A stretch of DNA of 14,220 nucleotides from an uncultured Emergencia sp. (GCA_937997955.1 CALLDR010000146.1:1-14220); one strand, 5' to 3'. Shown: positions 6,637 to 13,745, counted from the stretch's first letter. Notes: generated from the letters alone by a model not told the origin. Translations and numbers: made by a program.

Positions 6637-6658
6637 TTTGTTTTCAACTGAAAACAAA
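6637..6658. repeat. Palindrome with 10-bp arms and 2-base centre
   Basis: TTTGTTTTCA and TGAAAACAAA are exact reverse complements separated by AC. It resembles the palindrome at 6445-6460 (GTTTTCTACAGAAAAC), so both may be instances of one protein-binding site or repeat terminus. Confidence 0.75.
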
Positions 6659-6707
6659 AGTGCCTAAACAGAAAACCTTCCGCCAAAGGAGTTTGCATAT
6701 TGCAGCG

Positions 6708-6797
6708 CAGCAGGGACTGCACGCGGCGCTGGGCGTTGCTGCGTTGCTGGGCGCTGCTGAGCGTTTTCTAAATTCGCTAAAAGGTTTTCTACAGAAA
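6708..6797 (+). repeat. 90-bp dispersed repeat, copy 2
   Basis: Direct repeat of 6369-6458, the same length and orientation, with 249 bases between the copies. It is followed immediately by a separate 7-bp hairpin, AAGCCCT / AGGGCTT (6796-6816). Confidence 0.85.
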
Positions 6798-6838
6798 GCC
6801 CTCTGTCAAAGGGCTTCGGAGCTTTCTTCCTTCCGTGA

Positions 6839-6932
6839 GGTAGCCAAGGTCGCCGAGGTCGCCGTGAGGTTGCCGATGTCGCCAAGGTGCCGGGAGAGCG
6901 CCATGAAGTCGCCAAGGTCGCCGGGAGCGCCG
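6839..6932. repeat. Degenerate 9-base tandem repeats (GTCGCC(A/G)AG type)
   Basis: About eight imperfect copies of GTCGCCAAG, GTCGCCGAG, GTTGCCGAT and similar units follow one another. The 13-mer GCCAAGGTCGCCG appears exactly at 6843-6855 and 6911-6923. Insertions of a few bases break the register, so it is not a coding repeat in any single frame. Confidence 0.7.
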
Positions 6933-6946
6933 GGCGCACCGTAAGC

Positions 6947-6982
6947 GGAAACGGAAACGCAGACGCAAACGAAAACGAAAAT
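6947..6982. repeat. Six 6-base tandem repeats (G(G/C/A)AAAC)
   Basis: Six consecutive hexamers: GGAAAC, GGAAAC, GCAGAC, GCAAAC, GAAAAC, GAAAAT. The array ends just beyond the terminator of the ribosomal operon. Confidence 0.75.
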
Positions 6983-6992
6983 GCAGCCGAAG

Positions 6993-7032
6993 CAAAACAA
7001 AAACCCCGTCGCGGCCATCCGCAGCAGGGTTT
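6993..7032 (-). terminator. Intrinsic terminator of the ribosomal protein / rpoA / rplQ operon
   Basis: Read on the minus strand, AAACCC (7032-7027) pairs with GGGTTT (7006-7001). The stem continues inward with wobble pairs, one mismatch and a GCGG/CCGC core around the tetraloop ATGG. The 3' arm runs into TTTTTGTTTT. It lies 53 bases after the rplQ stop codon. Confidence 0.88.
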
Positions 7033-7085
7033 GTTGTCGTTTGTATTGCTACTTTATGATTAAACTGTATCTGATTAAAATCCGA

Positions 7086-7427
7086 TTAAACCAGTTCCAG
7101 GAATACAACCTCTGCGCTGTCGCCTCTGCGAGGTCCCAGCTTCAGAATTCTGGTGTATCCGCCGTTTCTGTCAGCATACTTCGGTGCGATCTCATCGAAG
7201 AGCTTTGTTACTACGCTCTCGTCGTAGATGTAAGCCAGCGCCTGTCTTCTTGCGTGCAGGTCGCCGCGCTTTGCTAAGGTGATCAGCTTTTCCGCTTCTC
7301 TTCTGGCTTCCTTCGCTCTGCAGTCTGTTGTGGAAATTCTTCCTTCTCTGAACAGGTCAGTTACCAGATTTCTCAGCATAGCTTTTCTGTGAGCAGTAGG
7401 TCTGCCCAGTTTTCTATATCCTGGCAT
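7086..7427 (-). CDS. rplQ: 50S ribosomal protein L17
   Basis: This 113-residue protein has the typical bacterial L17 N-terminus (MPGYRKLGR, then a HRKAMLRNL-type motif) and the family C-terminus GGYTRILKLGPRRGD followed by a short acidic end. L17 sits on the large subunit near the exit tunnel. The length is that of the short Firmicute form. The ATG is preceded by AAAGGAG. It is the last gene of the operon, 41 bases after rpoA, and is followed by an intrinsic terminator. In many clostridia the next genes would be the ECF transporter ATPases and truA. Here an accessory interval follows instead. Confidence 0.98.
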   Translation of the reverse strand: MPGYRKLGRPTAHRKAMLRNLVTDLFREGRISTTDCRAKEARREAEKLITLAKRGDLHARRQALAYIYDESVVTKLFDEIAPKYADRNGGYTRILKLGPRRGDSAEVVFLELV

Positions 7428-7468
7428 GTCAAATCTCCTTTCATTTCGTTATGGTGTCTATGCGGGTA

Positions 7469-8413
7469 TTAGTCGTCGCTTGGCTTGAGACCAAGTCCTA
7501 ATTCCTCAAGTTTTGCTTTCACTTCGTCGAGGGACTTCTTACCAAGGTTTCTAACCTTCATCATATCCTCTTCTGTACGCTCAGTCAACTCTTCTACGGT
7601 GTTGATAGCTGCTCTCTTCAGACAGTTGAAGGAACGAACGGACAGTTCCAGTTCCTCAATGGTCATTTCAAGAGCCTTTTCCTTCTGGTCTTCTTCCTTC
7701 TCCACCATGATTTCCATACCGTCTGTGGAGTCGTCCAGTTGGATGAAGAGATTCAGGTGCTCCTGCATGATCTTCGCTCCAATGGACACACCTTCTTCCG
7801 GTGTGATGGATCCGTCAGTCCAGATCTCCAGAATCAGTCTGTCAAAGTCTGTGACCTGGCCGACTCTGGTGTTCTGCACGGTATAGTTGACTTTTCTTAC
7901 TGGTGTGTAAATGGAGTCAACCGGAATGACTGAAATCGGCGTGCTCTCCGTCTTGTTCTGGTCAGCAGGCACATAGCCTCTGCCTCTCGCGAGGTTGATC
8001 TCCATCACAAGGGTAGCGTTTTCTTCCAGGGTTGCGATGTGCAGATCCTGGTTGAAGATCTCCATCTCTGAATCGCCGATAATGTCAGCGGCGGTAACCT
8101 CTTTCGGACCAACTGCGTTGATGATGACCCGCTTGGTATTTTCGCCGTTGAGCCTTATAGCAAGCTTCTTCAAGTTTAAGATGATTTCTGTTACGTCTTC
8201 TTTAACACCTGGTATCGTTGAAAACTCGTGAAGTATTCCGTCGATTTTTACAGAAGTTACGGCAGCGCCCGGCAGGGAACTCAAGAGAATCCTTCTCATG
8301 CAGTTGCCCAGGGTAGTCCCGTATCCTCTTTCCAGAGGTTCTACGACAAATTTGCCGTAATTTCCTTCTTCATCAACAAATTTCGTTATTGTTGGTTTTT
8401 CGATTTCTATCAC
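7469..8413 (-). CDS. rpoA: DNA-directed RNA polymerase subunit alpha
   Basis: This 314-residue protein is the scaffold for RNA polymerase assembly. The N-terminal domain (about 1-230) starts MIEIEKPTI and holds the RRILLSSLPGAAV dimerisation motif. A charged linker rich in Glu and Lys follows, then the C-terminal domain (about 250-314). The residues matching those that contact UP-element DNA in E. coli are present: R260, N263, L265, K266, G291, K293 and S294 (E. coli numbers minus five). Translation starts at a GTG with an AAGGAGGG site 7-8 bases before it. It lies 50 bases after rpsD. The protein looks complete and ordinary. Confidence 0.98.
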   Translation of the reverse strand: MIEIEKPTITKFVDEEGNYGKFVVEPLERGYGTTLGNCMRRILLSSLPGAAVTSVKIDGILHEFSTIPGVKEDVTEIILNLKKLAIRLNGENTKRVIINAVGPKEVTAADIIGDSEMEIFNQDLHIATLEENATLVMEINLARGRGYVPADQNKTESTPISVIPVDSIYTPVRKVNYTVQNTRVGQVTDFDRLILEIWTDGSITPEEGVSIGAKIMQEHLNLFIQLDDSTDGMEIMVEKEEDQKEKALEMTIEELELSVRSFNCLKRAAINTVEELTERTEEDMMKVRNLGKKSLDEVKAKLEELGLGLKPSDD

Positions 8414-8463
8414 TAAAAACCCTCCTTCATTTTCCCAAGTAATACCGGATTCACGCCGCTATA

Positions 8464-9084
8464 TTATTTGGAGTACAACTCGACGATTAAGTGCTCTGCA
8501 ACAGGAGTATCAATTTCTTCTCTTGTCGGCATAGCAACGATTTTACCTTCTAACTTTTCAACATCGACTGCCATCCATGAAGGTACAGTGATTGACATTT
8601 CCTTGATTTCCTTAAACTTAGGGGAGCTGGTGCTTCTCTCCTTAACTTTGATCACGTCGCCAGCCTTCAGCTGCATCGCAGGAGCGGCTGCCTTCTTGCC
8701 GTTTACGGTGAAGTGACCGTGAACGACCAGCTGTCTCGCTTCCTTTCTGGAAGAAGCGAAGCCCAGTCTGTAAACGACGTTGTCTAATCTTGTCTCTAAC
8801 AGGACTAACAGGTTTTCACCGGTTTTACCCTGTTTTCTGGCTGCTTTCTCAAACAGGTTTCTGAACTGTTTTTCCTGCATGCCGTAGAATCTCTTTGCCT
8901 TCTGCTTTTCTCTTAACTGCAGGCCGTAGTCAGAAACTTTCTTTCTGGACTGACCGTGCTGTCCGGGAGCGTAATTTCTCTTCTCAATTGCGCATTTGCC
9001 GCTATAGCATCTTTCACCTTTCAAGAAAAGCTTCTGGCCTTCTCTTCTGCATAATCTGCAGTTAGCGTCTGTATATCTTGCCAT
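8464..9084 (-). CDS. rpsD: 30S ribosomal protein S4
   Basis: This 206-residue protein is the primary 16S rRNA binding protein of the small-subunit body. It is the zinc-binding (C+) form: C9, C12, C26 and C31 make a four-cysteine cluster. The S4 RNA-binding domain (about 95-160) shows LDNVVYRLGFASSRKEARQ and GHFTVNGKK. In Bacillus S4 represses its own separate gene, and in E. coli it represses the alpha operon. Here rpsD is inside the operon, as in many clostridia, so feedback on its own message is possible but not shown. The gap from rpsK is 22 bases. Confidence 0.98.
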   Translation of the reverse strand: MARYTDANCRLCRREGQKLFLKGERCYSGKCAIEKRNYAPGQHGQSRKKVSDYGLQLREKQKAKRFYGMQEKQFRNLFEKAARKQGKTGENLLVLLETRLDNVVYRLGFASSRKEARQLVVHGHFTVNGKKAAAPAMQLKAGDVIKVKERSTSSPKFKEIKEMSITVPSWMAVDVEKLEGKIVAMPTREEIDTPVAEHLIVELYSK

Positions 9085-9106
9085 TTGTTATTACTCCTCC
9101 CTTCAA

Positions 9107-9505
9107 TTAGACTCTTCTTCTCTTCGGCGGTCTGCATCCGTTGTGCGGAATCGGTGTGATGTCCTTGATCATGGTGATCTCAAGACCTGCTGCCTGCAGT
9201 GCTCTGATGGCAGCTTCTCTTCCGGAACCCGGACCCTTTACGTAAACTTCTACCGTCTTTAAACCATGCTCCATAGCGGCCTTTGTTGCTTCTTCAGCGG
9301 CCATCTGCGCAGCAAATGGTGTGGATTTCTTGGAACCCTTGAATCCTAAAGATCCAGCGCTGGACCAGGAAAGTGCGTTTCCGTCCATATCTGTAAGAGT
9401 AACTAAAGTATTGTTAAAGGTGGATTGGATATGTGCCTGGCCTTTTTCAATGTTCTTACGTTCTCTTTTCTTTTTTCTAACTGTTTTCTTTACAGTCTTA
9501 GCCAT
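9107..9505 (-). CDS. rpsK: 30S ribosomal protein S11
   Basis: This 132-residue protein matches bacterial S11. It has a lysine-rich start and the family strands IQSTFNNTLVTLTD and GNALSWSSAGSLGFKGS. The C-terminal KDITPIPHNGCRPPKRRRV is the family signature. S11 lies in the platform of the small subunit near the mRNA exit. A strong AAGGAGGTAGG site precedes the ATG. It is 17 bases after rpsM and 22 before rpsD. Confidence 0.99.
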   Translation of the reverse strand: MAKTVKKTVRKKKRERKNIEKGQAHIQSTFNNTLVTLTDMDGNALSWSSAGSLGFKGSKKSTPFAAQMAAEEATKAAMEHGLKTVEVYVKGPGSGREAAIRALQAAGLEITMIKDITPIPHNGCRPPKRRRV

Positions 9506-9522
9506 TGTTTCCTACCTCCTTC

Positions 9523-9891
9523 TTATTTTTTCTTTCTGCCTACAGTCTTCTTCGGACCTTTGCGAGTTCTGGCGTTTGTCTTAGTCTTCTGACCTCTTAC
9601 AGGAAGGCCTCTTCTATGTCTGATTCCTCTGTAGCTTCCGATTTCCATCAGTCTCTTGATGTTCAAAGAAACTTCTCTTCTCAGGTCACCTTCTACGAGG
9701 TAATCTTCATCGATGATCTTTCTGATTTTACCAGCTTCCTCCTCAGTCAGGTCTTTCACTCTGGTATCAGGGTTTACGCCTGCTTTTGCAAGGATAGCGT
9801 TTGCGGTCGGTCTGCCAATACCATAAATGTAAGTCAAACCAATCTCTACTCTTTTTTCTCTTGGTAAGTCGACACCGGCTATACGAGCCAT
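9523..9891 (-). CDS. rpsM: 30S ribosomal protein S13
   Basis: This 122-residue protein starts MARIAGVDLP, the standard S13 N-terminus. It contains the helix-hairpin region YGIGRPTANAI, the conserved RGIRHRRGLPVRGQKTKTNART segment (about 92-113) and a basic C-terminal tail that reaches towards the P-site tRNA. The frame is open about 10 codons further upstream. The start at 9891 is chosen because AAGGAGG lies just before it and because of family homology. It follows rpmJ after an unusually long 127-base gap containing a strong hairpin. Confidence 0.98.
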   Translation of the reverse strand: MARIAGVDLPREKRVEIGLTYIYGIGRPTANAILAKAGVNPDTRVKDLTEEEAGKIRKIIDEDYLVEGDLRREVSLNIKRLMEIGSYRGIRHRRGLPVRGQKTKTNARTRKGPKKTVGRKKK

Positions 9892-9972
9892 ACGTTTCCT
9901 CCTTCTCCTATCTTCCGTCACGTTCCAGGGGTGATATAGACAGGGGTTCTAAATATACAATAATTTATATCC

Positions 9973-9999
9973 GTCCGGCGGTCCTGGTCCTCGCCGGAC
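9973..9999 (-). promoter_or_regulatory. Strong hairpin in the rpmJ-rpsM leader
   Basis: A perfect 8-bp GC-rich stem (GTCCGGCG / CGCCGGAC) closes an 11-base loop containing AGGACCAGGAC. On the transcribed strand it is followed by GGATATAAATT, not a U-tract, so it is not a normal intrinsic terminator. It could be an RNA processing or protein-binding structure upstream of rpsM. The role is inferred from position only. Confidence 0.5.
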
Positions 10000-10018
10000 A
10001 AAATTTTAAACAAAACGA

Positions 10019-10132
10019 TTAACCTTGTCTCTGCTTATGCTTTGGGTTCTCACAGATAACCATTACTTTTCCATGTCTTTTGATTATCTTGCACTTTTCA
10101 CAGATTGGTTTTACGGAAGCTCTAACTTTCAT
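10019..10132 (-). CDS. rpmJ: 50S ribosomal protein L36
   Basis: A short gene of 37 codons, MKVRASVKPICEKCK through to KHKQRQG, read on the minus strand. It is the zinc-ribbon (C+) form of L36 with C11, C14, C27 and H32 as ligands. L36 is the smallest large-subunit protein and binds 23S rRNA near the base of the L7/L12 stalk. It sits 14 bases after infA, the standard order. Confidence 0.98.
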   Translation of the reverse strand: MKVRASVKPICEKCKIIKRHGKVMVICENPKHKQRQG

Positions 10133-10146
10133 CTTATTCCTCCTAT

Positions 10147-10368
10147 TTAGCCTTTATCTCTCCATATAATTCTTCCTCTGGTCAAATCATAAGGGGAAAG
10201 CTCAACCTTCACCTTGTCGCCCGGAAGAATCCTTATATAGTTCATTCTGATCTTTCCAGAAATGTGTGCAAGCACTTCAAAACCGTTTTCAAGTTTTACC
10301 TTGAACATAGCGTTTGGCTGAGCGTCCACAACGGTTCCAACTGCCTCTATGACGTCTTTCTTCGCCAT
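10147..10368 (-). CDS. infA: Translation initiation factor IF-1
   Basis: A 73-residue single OB-fold protein starting MAKKDVIEAVGTVVDAQPNAMF and ending SPYDLTRGRIIWRDKG, typical of IF-1. IF-1 occupies the A site of the 30S subunit during initiation. The frame is open three codons further, but the start at 10368 is set by the family N-terminus and by AGAGAGGTG at a suitable distance. It follows map by 22 bases. The small KOW-domain (L14e-like) gene often found between map and infA in Firmicutes is absent. Confidence 0.97.
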   Translation of the reverse strand: MAKKDVIEAVGTVVDAQPNAMFKVKLENGFEVLAHISGKIRMNYIRILPGDKVKVELSPYDLTRGRIIWRDKG

Positions 10369-10390
10369 GAAATACACCTCTCTCTATTCA

Positions 10391-11137
10391 CTACAGGGTA
10401 AGCAGCTCAGGCTCACCATCATTGATAACAACAGTATTTTCATAATGCGCAGCCAGCTTTCCGTCCGCTGTCACGACGGTCCAGTCGTTGAGCAGAGTCT
10501 CAATCTCATAGGTTCCCTGGCAGATCATCGGCTCGATGGCGAACACCATGCCGCTGACCAGCCGCGGGCCCTTGCCCGGCTTTCCGTAGTTAGGGATCTG
10601 CGGATCTTCGTGCATTTCGCGGCCTACGCCGTGTCCGACAAAGTCGCGGATAACGGAGTATCCTTCCCCTTCGGCCTTCGCCTGAATCGCGTGGGAAATG
10701 TCGGAGAGACGGTATCCCACACGGGCATATTTGATGCCCTCAAAGAAGCTGGCCTTCGTCACCTCGATGAGACGCATGGCCTCGTCGTCTACCTTGCCTA
10801 CCGGGTAGGTTCTGGCGGCGTCGCTGACGTAGCCCTTGTAAGTCGCTCCCACATCGACGCTGACGATATCCCCTTCGTGGATGATGCGTCTTTTGTCAGG
10901 GATCCCGTGCACAACCTCTTCATTGATGGAGACGCAGGCATTTCCCGGGAATCCGCCGTATCCCTTAAAGGTAGGAATCATCTTGTTCTTTTTGATCGTC
11001 TGCTCTACATAACGGTCGATATCCATTGTAGACATGCCGGGTTTGATGAAGTCGGCCAGGGTATTTAAGATATACCCTGTGACCTTGCCCGACTCACGCA
11101 TTATGTCAATTTCCTGTCTGGATTTGATGATGATCAT
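10391..11137 (-). CDS. map: Type I methionine aminopeptidase
   Basis: This 248-residue cytoplasmic enzyme removes the initiator methionine from new proteins. All five metal ligands are in place: D95 and D106, H169, E202 and E233. The catalytic-site histidines H77 and H176 are also present. No N-terminal SH3-binding or zinc-finger extension is seen, so it is the short type Ia form. Its ATG lies one base after the adk stop codon and the ribosome binding site (AGGAGAA) is inside the end of adk, so translation is probably coupled. Confidence 0.98.
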   Translation of the reverse strand: MIIIKSRQEIDIMRESGKVTGYILNTLADFIKPGMSTMDIDRYVEQTIKKNKMIPTFKGYGGFPGNACVSINEEVVHGIPDKRRIIHEGDIVSVDVGATYKGYVSDAARTYPVGKVDDEAMRLIEVTKASFFEGIKYARVGYRLSDISHAIQAKAEGEGYSVIRDFVGHGVGREMHEDPQIPNYGKPGKGPRLVSGMVFAIEPMICQGTYEIETLLNDWTVVTADGKLAAHYENTVVINDGEPELLTL

Positions 11138-11138
11138 A

Positions 11139-11786
11139 CTATTCTCCTATAGCTTTTACTATTTCAGCAAATACCGTGTCCAGCGGCAGCGCGCCGTCGA
11201 TGGTTACGATATTGTCCGCCTTTTTATAGTAGTCTACAAGAGGCATAGTCTGCTGGTTATAAACCTCGATTCTGTTCTCAACAGTTTCCACTGTATCGTC
11301 AGCTCTCTGGATCAGCTCACCATTGCAGATATCACAAATGCCTTCTTTTTTAGGAGGAATGTTAACGACATGGAAGGAAGCGCCGCAGGTCTTGCAAACC
11401 CTTCTTCCGGTCAGTCTGCTAATCAGTTCTTCCTTTTCAACCTCAATATCGATGACCTTGTCAAGCTTCATGCCGTGTTCCTCAAGGAACGCGTCCAGCT
11501 TTTCAGCCTGATATACGGTCCGAGGGAATCCGTCTAACAGGAATCCGTTCTTGCAGTCATCAGCCAGCAGTCTGGTCGTCGCGATTTCAATGACCAGGTC
11601 GTCAGAAACCAATTCGCCTTTGTTCATGTATTCCTGCGCCTTTTTGCCCAGCTCTGTACCATTTTTGATATTTTCTCTGAAGATATCTCCAGTTGAAATA
11701 TGGGGAACGTTGTATTTCTCCACAATTTTTACTGCCTGTGTACCCTTGCCAGCTCCTGGAGGGCCTAACAAAACTGTTCTAAGCAT
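11139..11786 (-). CDS. adk: Adenylate kinase
   Basis: This 215-residue cytoplasmic enzyme interconverts AMP + ATP and two ADP. The P-loop GPPGAGKGT is at 8-16, the AMP-binding region TGD at 32-34, and DGFPRT at 85-90. The long-form LID domain carries a structural zinc site with C131, C134, C151 and C154, as in Gram-positive enzymes. The ATG is preceded by AGAGGAGATG. It follows secY by 14 bases and its stop is one base from the map start. The secY-adk-map order is conserved in Firmicutes. Confidence 0.99.
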   Translation of the reverse strand: MLRTVLLGPPGAGKGTQAVKIVEKYNVPHISTGDIFRENIKNGTELGKKAQEYMNKGELVSDDLVIEIATTRLLADDCKNGFLLDGFPRTVYQAEKLDAFLEEHGMKLDKVIDIEVEKEELISRLTGRRVCKTCGASFHVVNIPPKKEGICDICNGELIQRADDTVETVENRIEVYNQQTMPLVDYYKKADNIVTIDGALPLDTVFAEIVKAIGE

Positions 11787-11800
11787 TTGCTCATCTCCTC

Positions 11801-13087
11801 TTATTTCAGAAAGCCCTGATAGTTTCTCATAACCATCTGGTTTTCCAGTTGTTTCATTGTATCAAGTGCAACGCCTACTGCGATCAGCAGAGAAGTTCCG
11901 CCGAAATGCATGCCCTTCAGGGCCGGGATCATCACGCCCAGAATGGTAGGCAGGGTTGCGATTATCGCAAGGAAGACAGCTCCCACAATGGAGATTCTTG
12001 ACATAACCTTGCTAAGATATTCAACTGTAGCCTTACCAGGTCTGATACCTGGGATAAAGCCGCCGTTGGCCTTCATGTTCTGTGCCACTTCTACCGGGTT
12101 AAAGGTAACTGCGGTGTAGAAGTAGTTGAAGAATATGATCAGCACCACGTTCAGTACCGCGTATACCCATACGCCAGGGTTTCCAGCCGGTGACAGCCAC
12201 TTCGTCACGAAATCAGTGAACGCTGTATTCGGGAAGAAGTAGGTGATGGTCAGCGGGAACTGCAAGATGGACAGCGCGAAGATGACTGGAATAACGCCAG
12301 CCTGGTTGACCTTGAGAGGAATGTGGGTGGACTGTCCACCGTACATCTTTCTGCCAACGACTCTCTTTGCGTACTGAACCGGGATCCTTCTGGTTCCCTG
12401 CTGGATCTCGATAACGCCCAGGATAACCACAACGGCAAAGATGATGAAGATCAGGATCGTGATGATGCTCATCTGTCCGTCCTGGAACTGGGTCCAGATG
12501 GTTCTGATGCCGCTCGGAATCCTCGCTACGATACCAGCGAAAATGATCAGGGAGATACCGTTTCCGATACCGTACTCATTGATCTGTTCTCCCAGCCACA
12601 TCAGGAAAGCTGTACCTGCGGTCAAAACCAAAATGATGACCGCGAAGGAGAACCACGTCTGGTCGATGACGGCCTTTCTGAACAGACCTGCGGTCAGTCC
12701 CAGGGCCTGGACCAATGCCAGCACGATGGTCAGATAACGGGTGATCTGCGCCATCTTCTTTCTTCCTTCCTGACCCTCTTTTGCCAGCCTCTCGAAATAC
12801 GGGAAGGCGATGGTCAAAAGCTGGATGATGATGGAAGCCGTGATGTACGGTGTAATACTTAAAGCGAAGATCGTGAAGTTGCTGAACGCACCGCCTGAGA
12901 ACAGGTCGAACAGGTCAAACAGACCGGTTTCACCGGTGAAGACCTGTGACAGAGCGGATCTGCTGATTCCCGGTACAGGAATACTGGATCCGATTCTGAA
13001 TACGACCAGCATCAACAGGGTGAAGATGATCTTGCTTCTGATTTCTGCGACTTTGAATGCCTGCGAAATAGTCTTAAGCATCTCCAT
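11801..13087 (-). CDS. secY: Preprotein translocase subunit SecY
   Basis: This 428-residue protein is the channel subunit of the Sec translocon in the cytoplasmic membrane, expected to have ten membrane segments. It shows the early GSSIPVPGI stretch, the plug/TM2 region (FDLFSGGAFSNFTIFALSITPYI), cytoplasmic loop motifs RRIPVQYAKR and FNPVEVAQNMK, and the C-terminal ALDTMKQLENQ..MRNYQGFLK. The first ATG (13087) is one base beyond the rplO stop and has AGAGGTG 7 bases before it. A second in-frame ATG two codons on is a poorer fit. Length is normal. Confidence 0.99.
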   Translation of the reverse strand: MEMLKTISQAFKVAEIRSKIIFTLLMLVVFRIGSSIPVPGISRSALSQVFTGETGLFDLFDLFSGGAFSNFTIFALSITPYITASIIIQLLTIAFPYFERLAKEGQEGRKKMAQITRYLTIVLALVQALGLTAGLFRKAVIDQTWFSFAVIILVLTAGTAFLMWLGEQINEYGIGNGISLIIFAGIVARIPSGIRTIWTQFQDGQMSIITILIFIIFAVVVILGVIEIQQGTRRIPVQYAKRVVGRKMYGGQSTHIPLKVNQAGVIPVIFALSILQFPLTITYFFPNTAFTDFVTKWLSPAGNPGVWVYAVLNVVLIIFFNYFYTAVTFNPVEVAQNMKANGGFIPGIRPGKATVEYLSKVMSRISIVGAVFLAIIATLPTILGVMIPALKGMHFGGTSLLIAVGVALDTMKQLENQMVMRNYQGFLK

Positions 13088-13088
13088 C

Positions 13089-13529
13089 TTAGATCACCTC
13101 TGCCTTTCCTCCAGCAGCTTCAATTTTTTCAATCGCACTCTTTGTAAATTTGTGTGCCTTTACAGTGATACTATTGTTTAAAGCTCCGTCTCCTAAAATC
13201 TTGATTCCGTCTTTCACCTGCTTAACCAGGCCAGCTTCCTCAAGGAGTTCCGGTGTTACAACAGTGCCGGCCTCAAATCTGTTGAGGTCCTTTACGTTGA
13301 TGGTTGTATATTCTGTTCCCCAGATGTTGGTGAAGCCTCTCTTCGGCAGACGTCTGTACAGAGGCATCTGGCCGCCTTCAAAACCGAGTCTTACGCCGCC
13401 GCCGCTTCTGGATTTCTGACCGTTCATACCTCTTCCGCCGGTTTTACCCTGGCCAGTAGCAGTACCGCGGCCTCTTCTCTTCCGGTTCTTTTTGGAACCT
13501 TCAGCAGCTCTTAATTCATGCAGTTTCAT
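13089..13529 (-). CDS. rplO: 50S ribosomal protein L15
   Basis: This 146-residue protein starts MKLHELRAAEGS and has the basic, glycine-rich N-terminal half (KNRKRRGRG, then GGRGMNGQKSRSGGG) and the L15 core with FEGGQMPLYRRLPKRGF. L15 is a late assembly protein of the large subunit. The frame is open four codons upstream to a GTG, but that GTG lies inside the AGGAGGTG ribosome binding site, so the ATG at 13529 is the start. It overlaps nothing and is one base from secY. Confidence 0.98.
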   Translation of the reverse strand: MKLHELRAAEGSKKNRKRRGRGTATGQGKTGGRGMNGQKSRSGGGVRLGFEGGQMPLYRRLPKRGFTNIWGTEYTTINVKDLNRFEAGTVVTPELLEEAGLVKQVKDGIKILGDGALNNSITVKAHKFTKSAIEKIEAAGGKAEVI

Positions 13530-13549
13530 TATCCCTTGCACCTCCTATC

Positions 13550-13732
13550 CTACAGTTCTTCTACAGTCACAAGATGCGCTACCTTAGCAACTGCACCACG
13601 AGTTGCAGGTGTATCGGCAAGTTCTACACTGCGATGCATCTTCTTCAGTCCTAACGCTTCGACAACCTTTTTCTGCTTAGGGGAAGCGCCGATTGTACTC
13701 TTTGTTAAAGTGATTTTCAACATTTTAGCCAT
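13550..13732 (-). CDS. rpmD: 50S ribosomal protein L30
   Basis: A 60-residue protein with the L30 pattern LKITLTKSTIGASPKQKKVVEALGL, then a conserved MHRSVELADTPATRG segment. It has the short bacterial form with no extension. L30 binds 23S rRNA on the large subunit. An AGGAGGAT site precedes the ATG. It lies 13 bases after rpsE and 20 before rplO, the usual order. Confidence 0.98.
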   Translation of the reverse strand: MAKMLKITLTKSTIGASPKQKKVVEALGLKKMHRSVELADTPATRGAVAKVAHLVTVEEL

Positions 13733-13745
13733 TTTGCGTATCCTC

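Larger units (their letters stand above)
6341..6990. other. Gene-free repeat-rich interval between the two minus-strand operons
   Basis: I see no supportable gene in these roughly 650 bases. Open frames exist (for example 6330-6566 and 6597-6944 on the plus strand), but they start without ribosome binding sites and consist of repeat or low-complexity sequence. The interval holds two copies of a 90-bp element, GTTTTC/GAAAAC palindromes, and degenerate 9-base and 6-base arrays. No tRNA or CRISPR pattern is present. Confidence 0.7.

Noticed and set aside
6796..6816. AAGCCCT / AGGGCTT hairpin as a terminator
   Set aside because: The 7-bp stem is not followed by a U-tract on either strand and no gene ends near it.
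6330..6944. Plus-strand frames sharing a QQGLHAA..RFLN..KGFLQK peptide in the repeat interval
   Set aside because: The shared peptide is the translation of the 90-bp repeat. One frame starts inside the minus-strand promoter and the other at a TTG without a ribosome binding site. I treat them as repeat DNA, not genes.
6839..6982. CRISPR array
   Set aside because: Repeats are 6 and 9 bases, degenerate and without unique spacers, and no cas genes are nearby.
9913..9945. Possible internal minus-strand promoter TTGTAT-16-TATATC before rpsM
   Set aside because: Only three of six -35 positions and four of six -10 positions match, and the spacer is short. AT-rich sequence of this kind gives such matches by chance.
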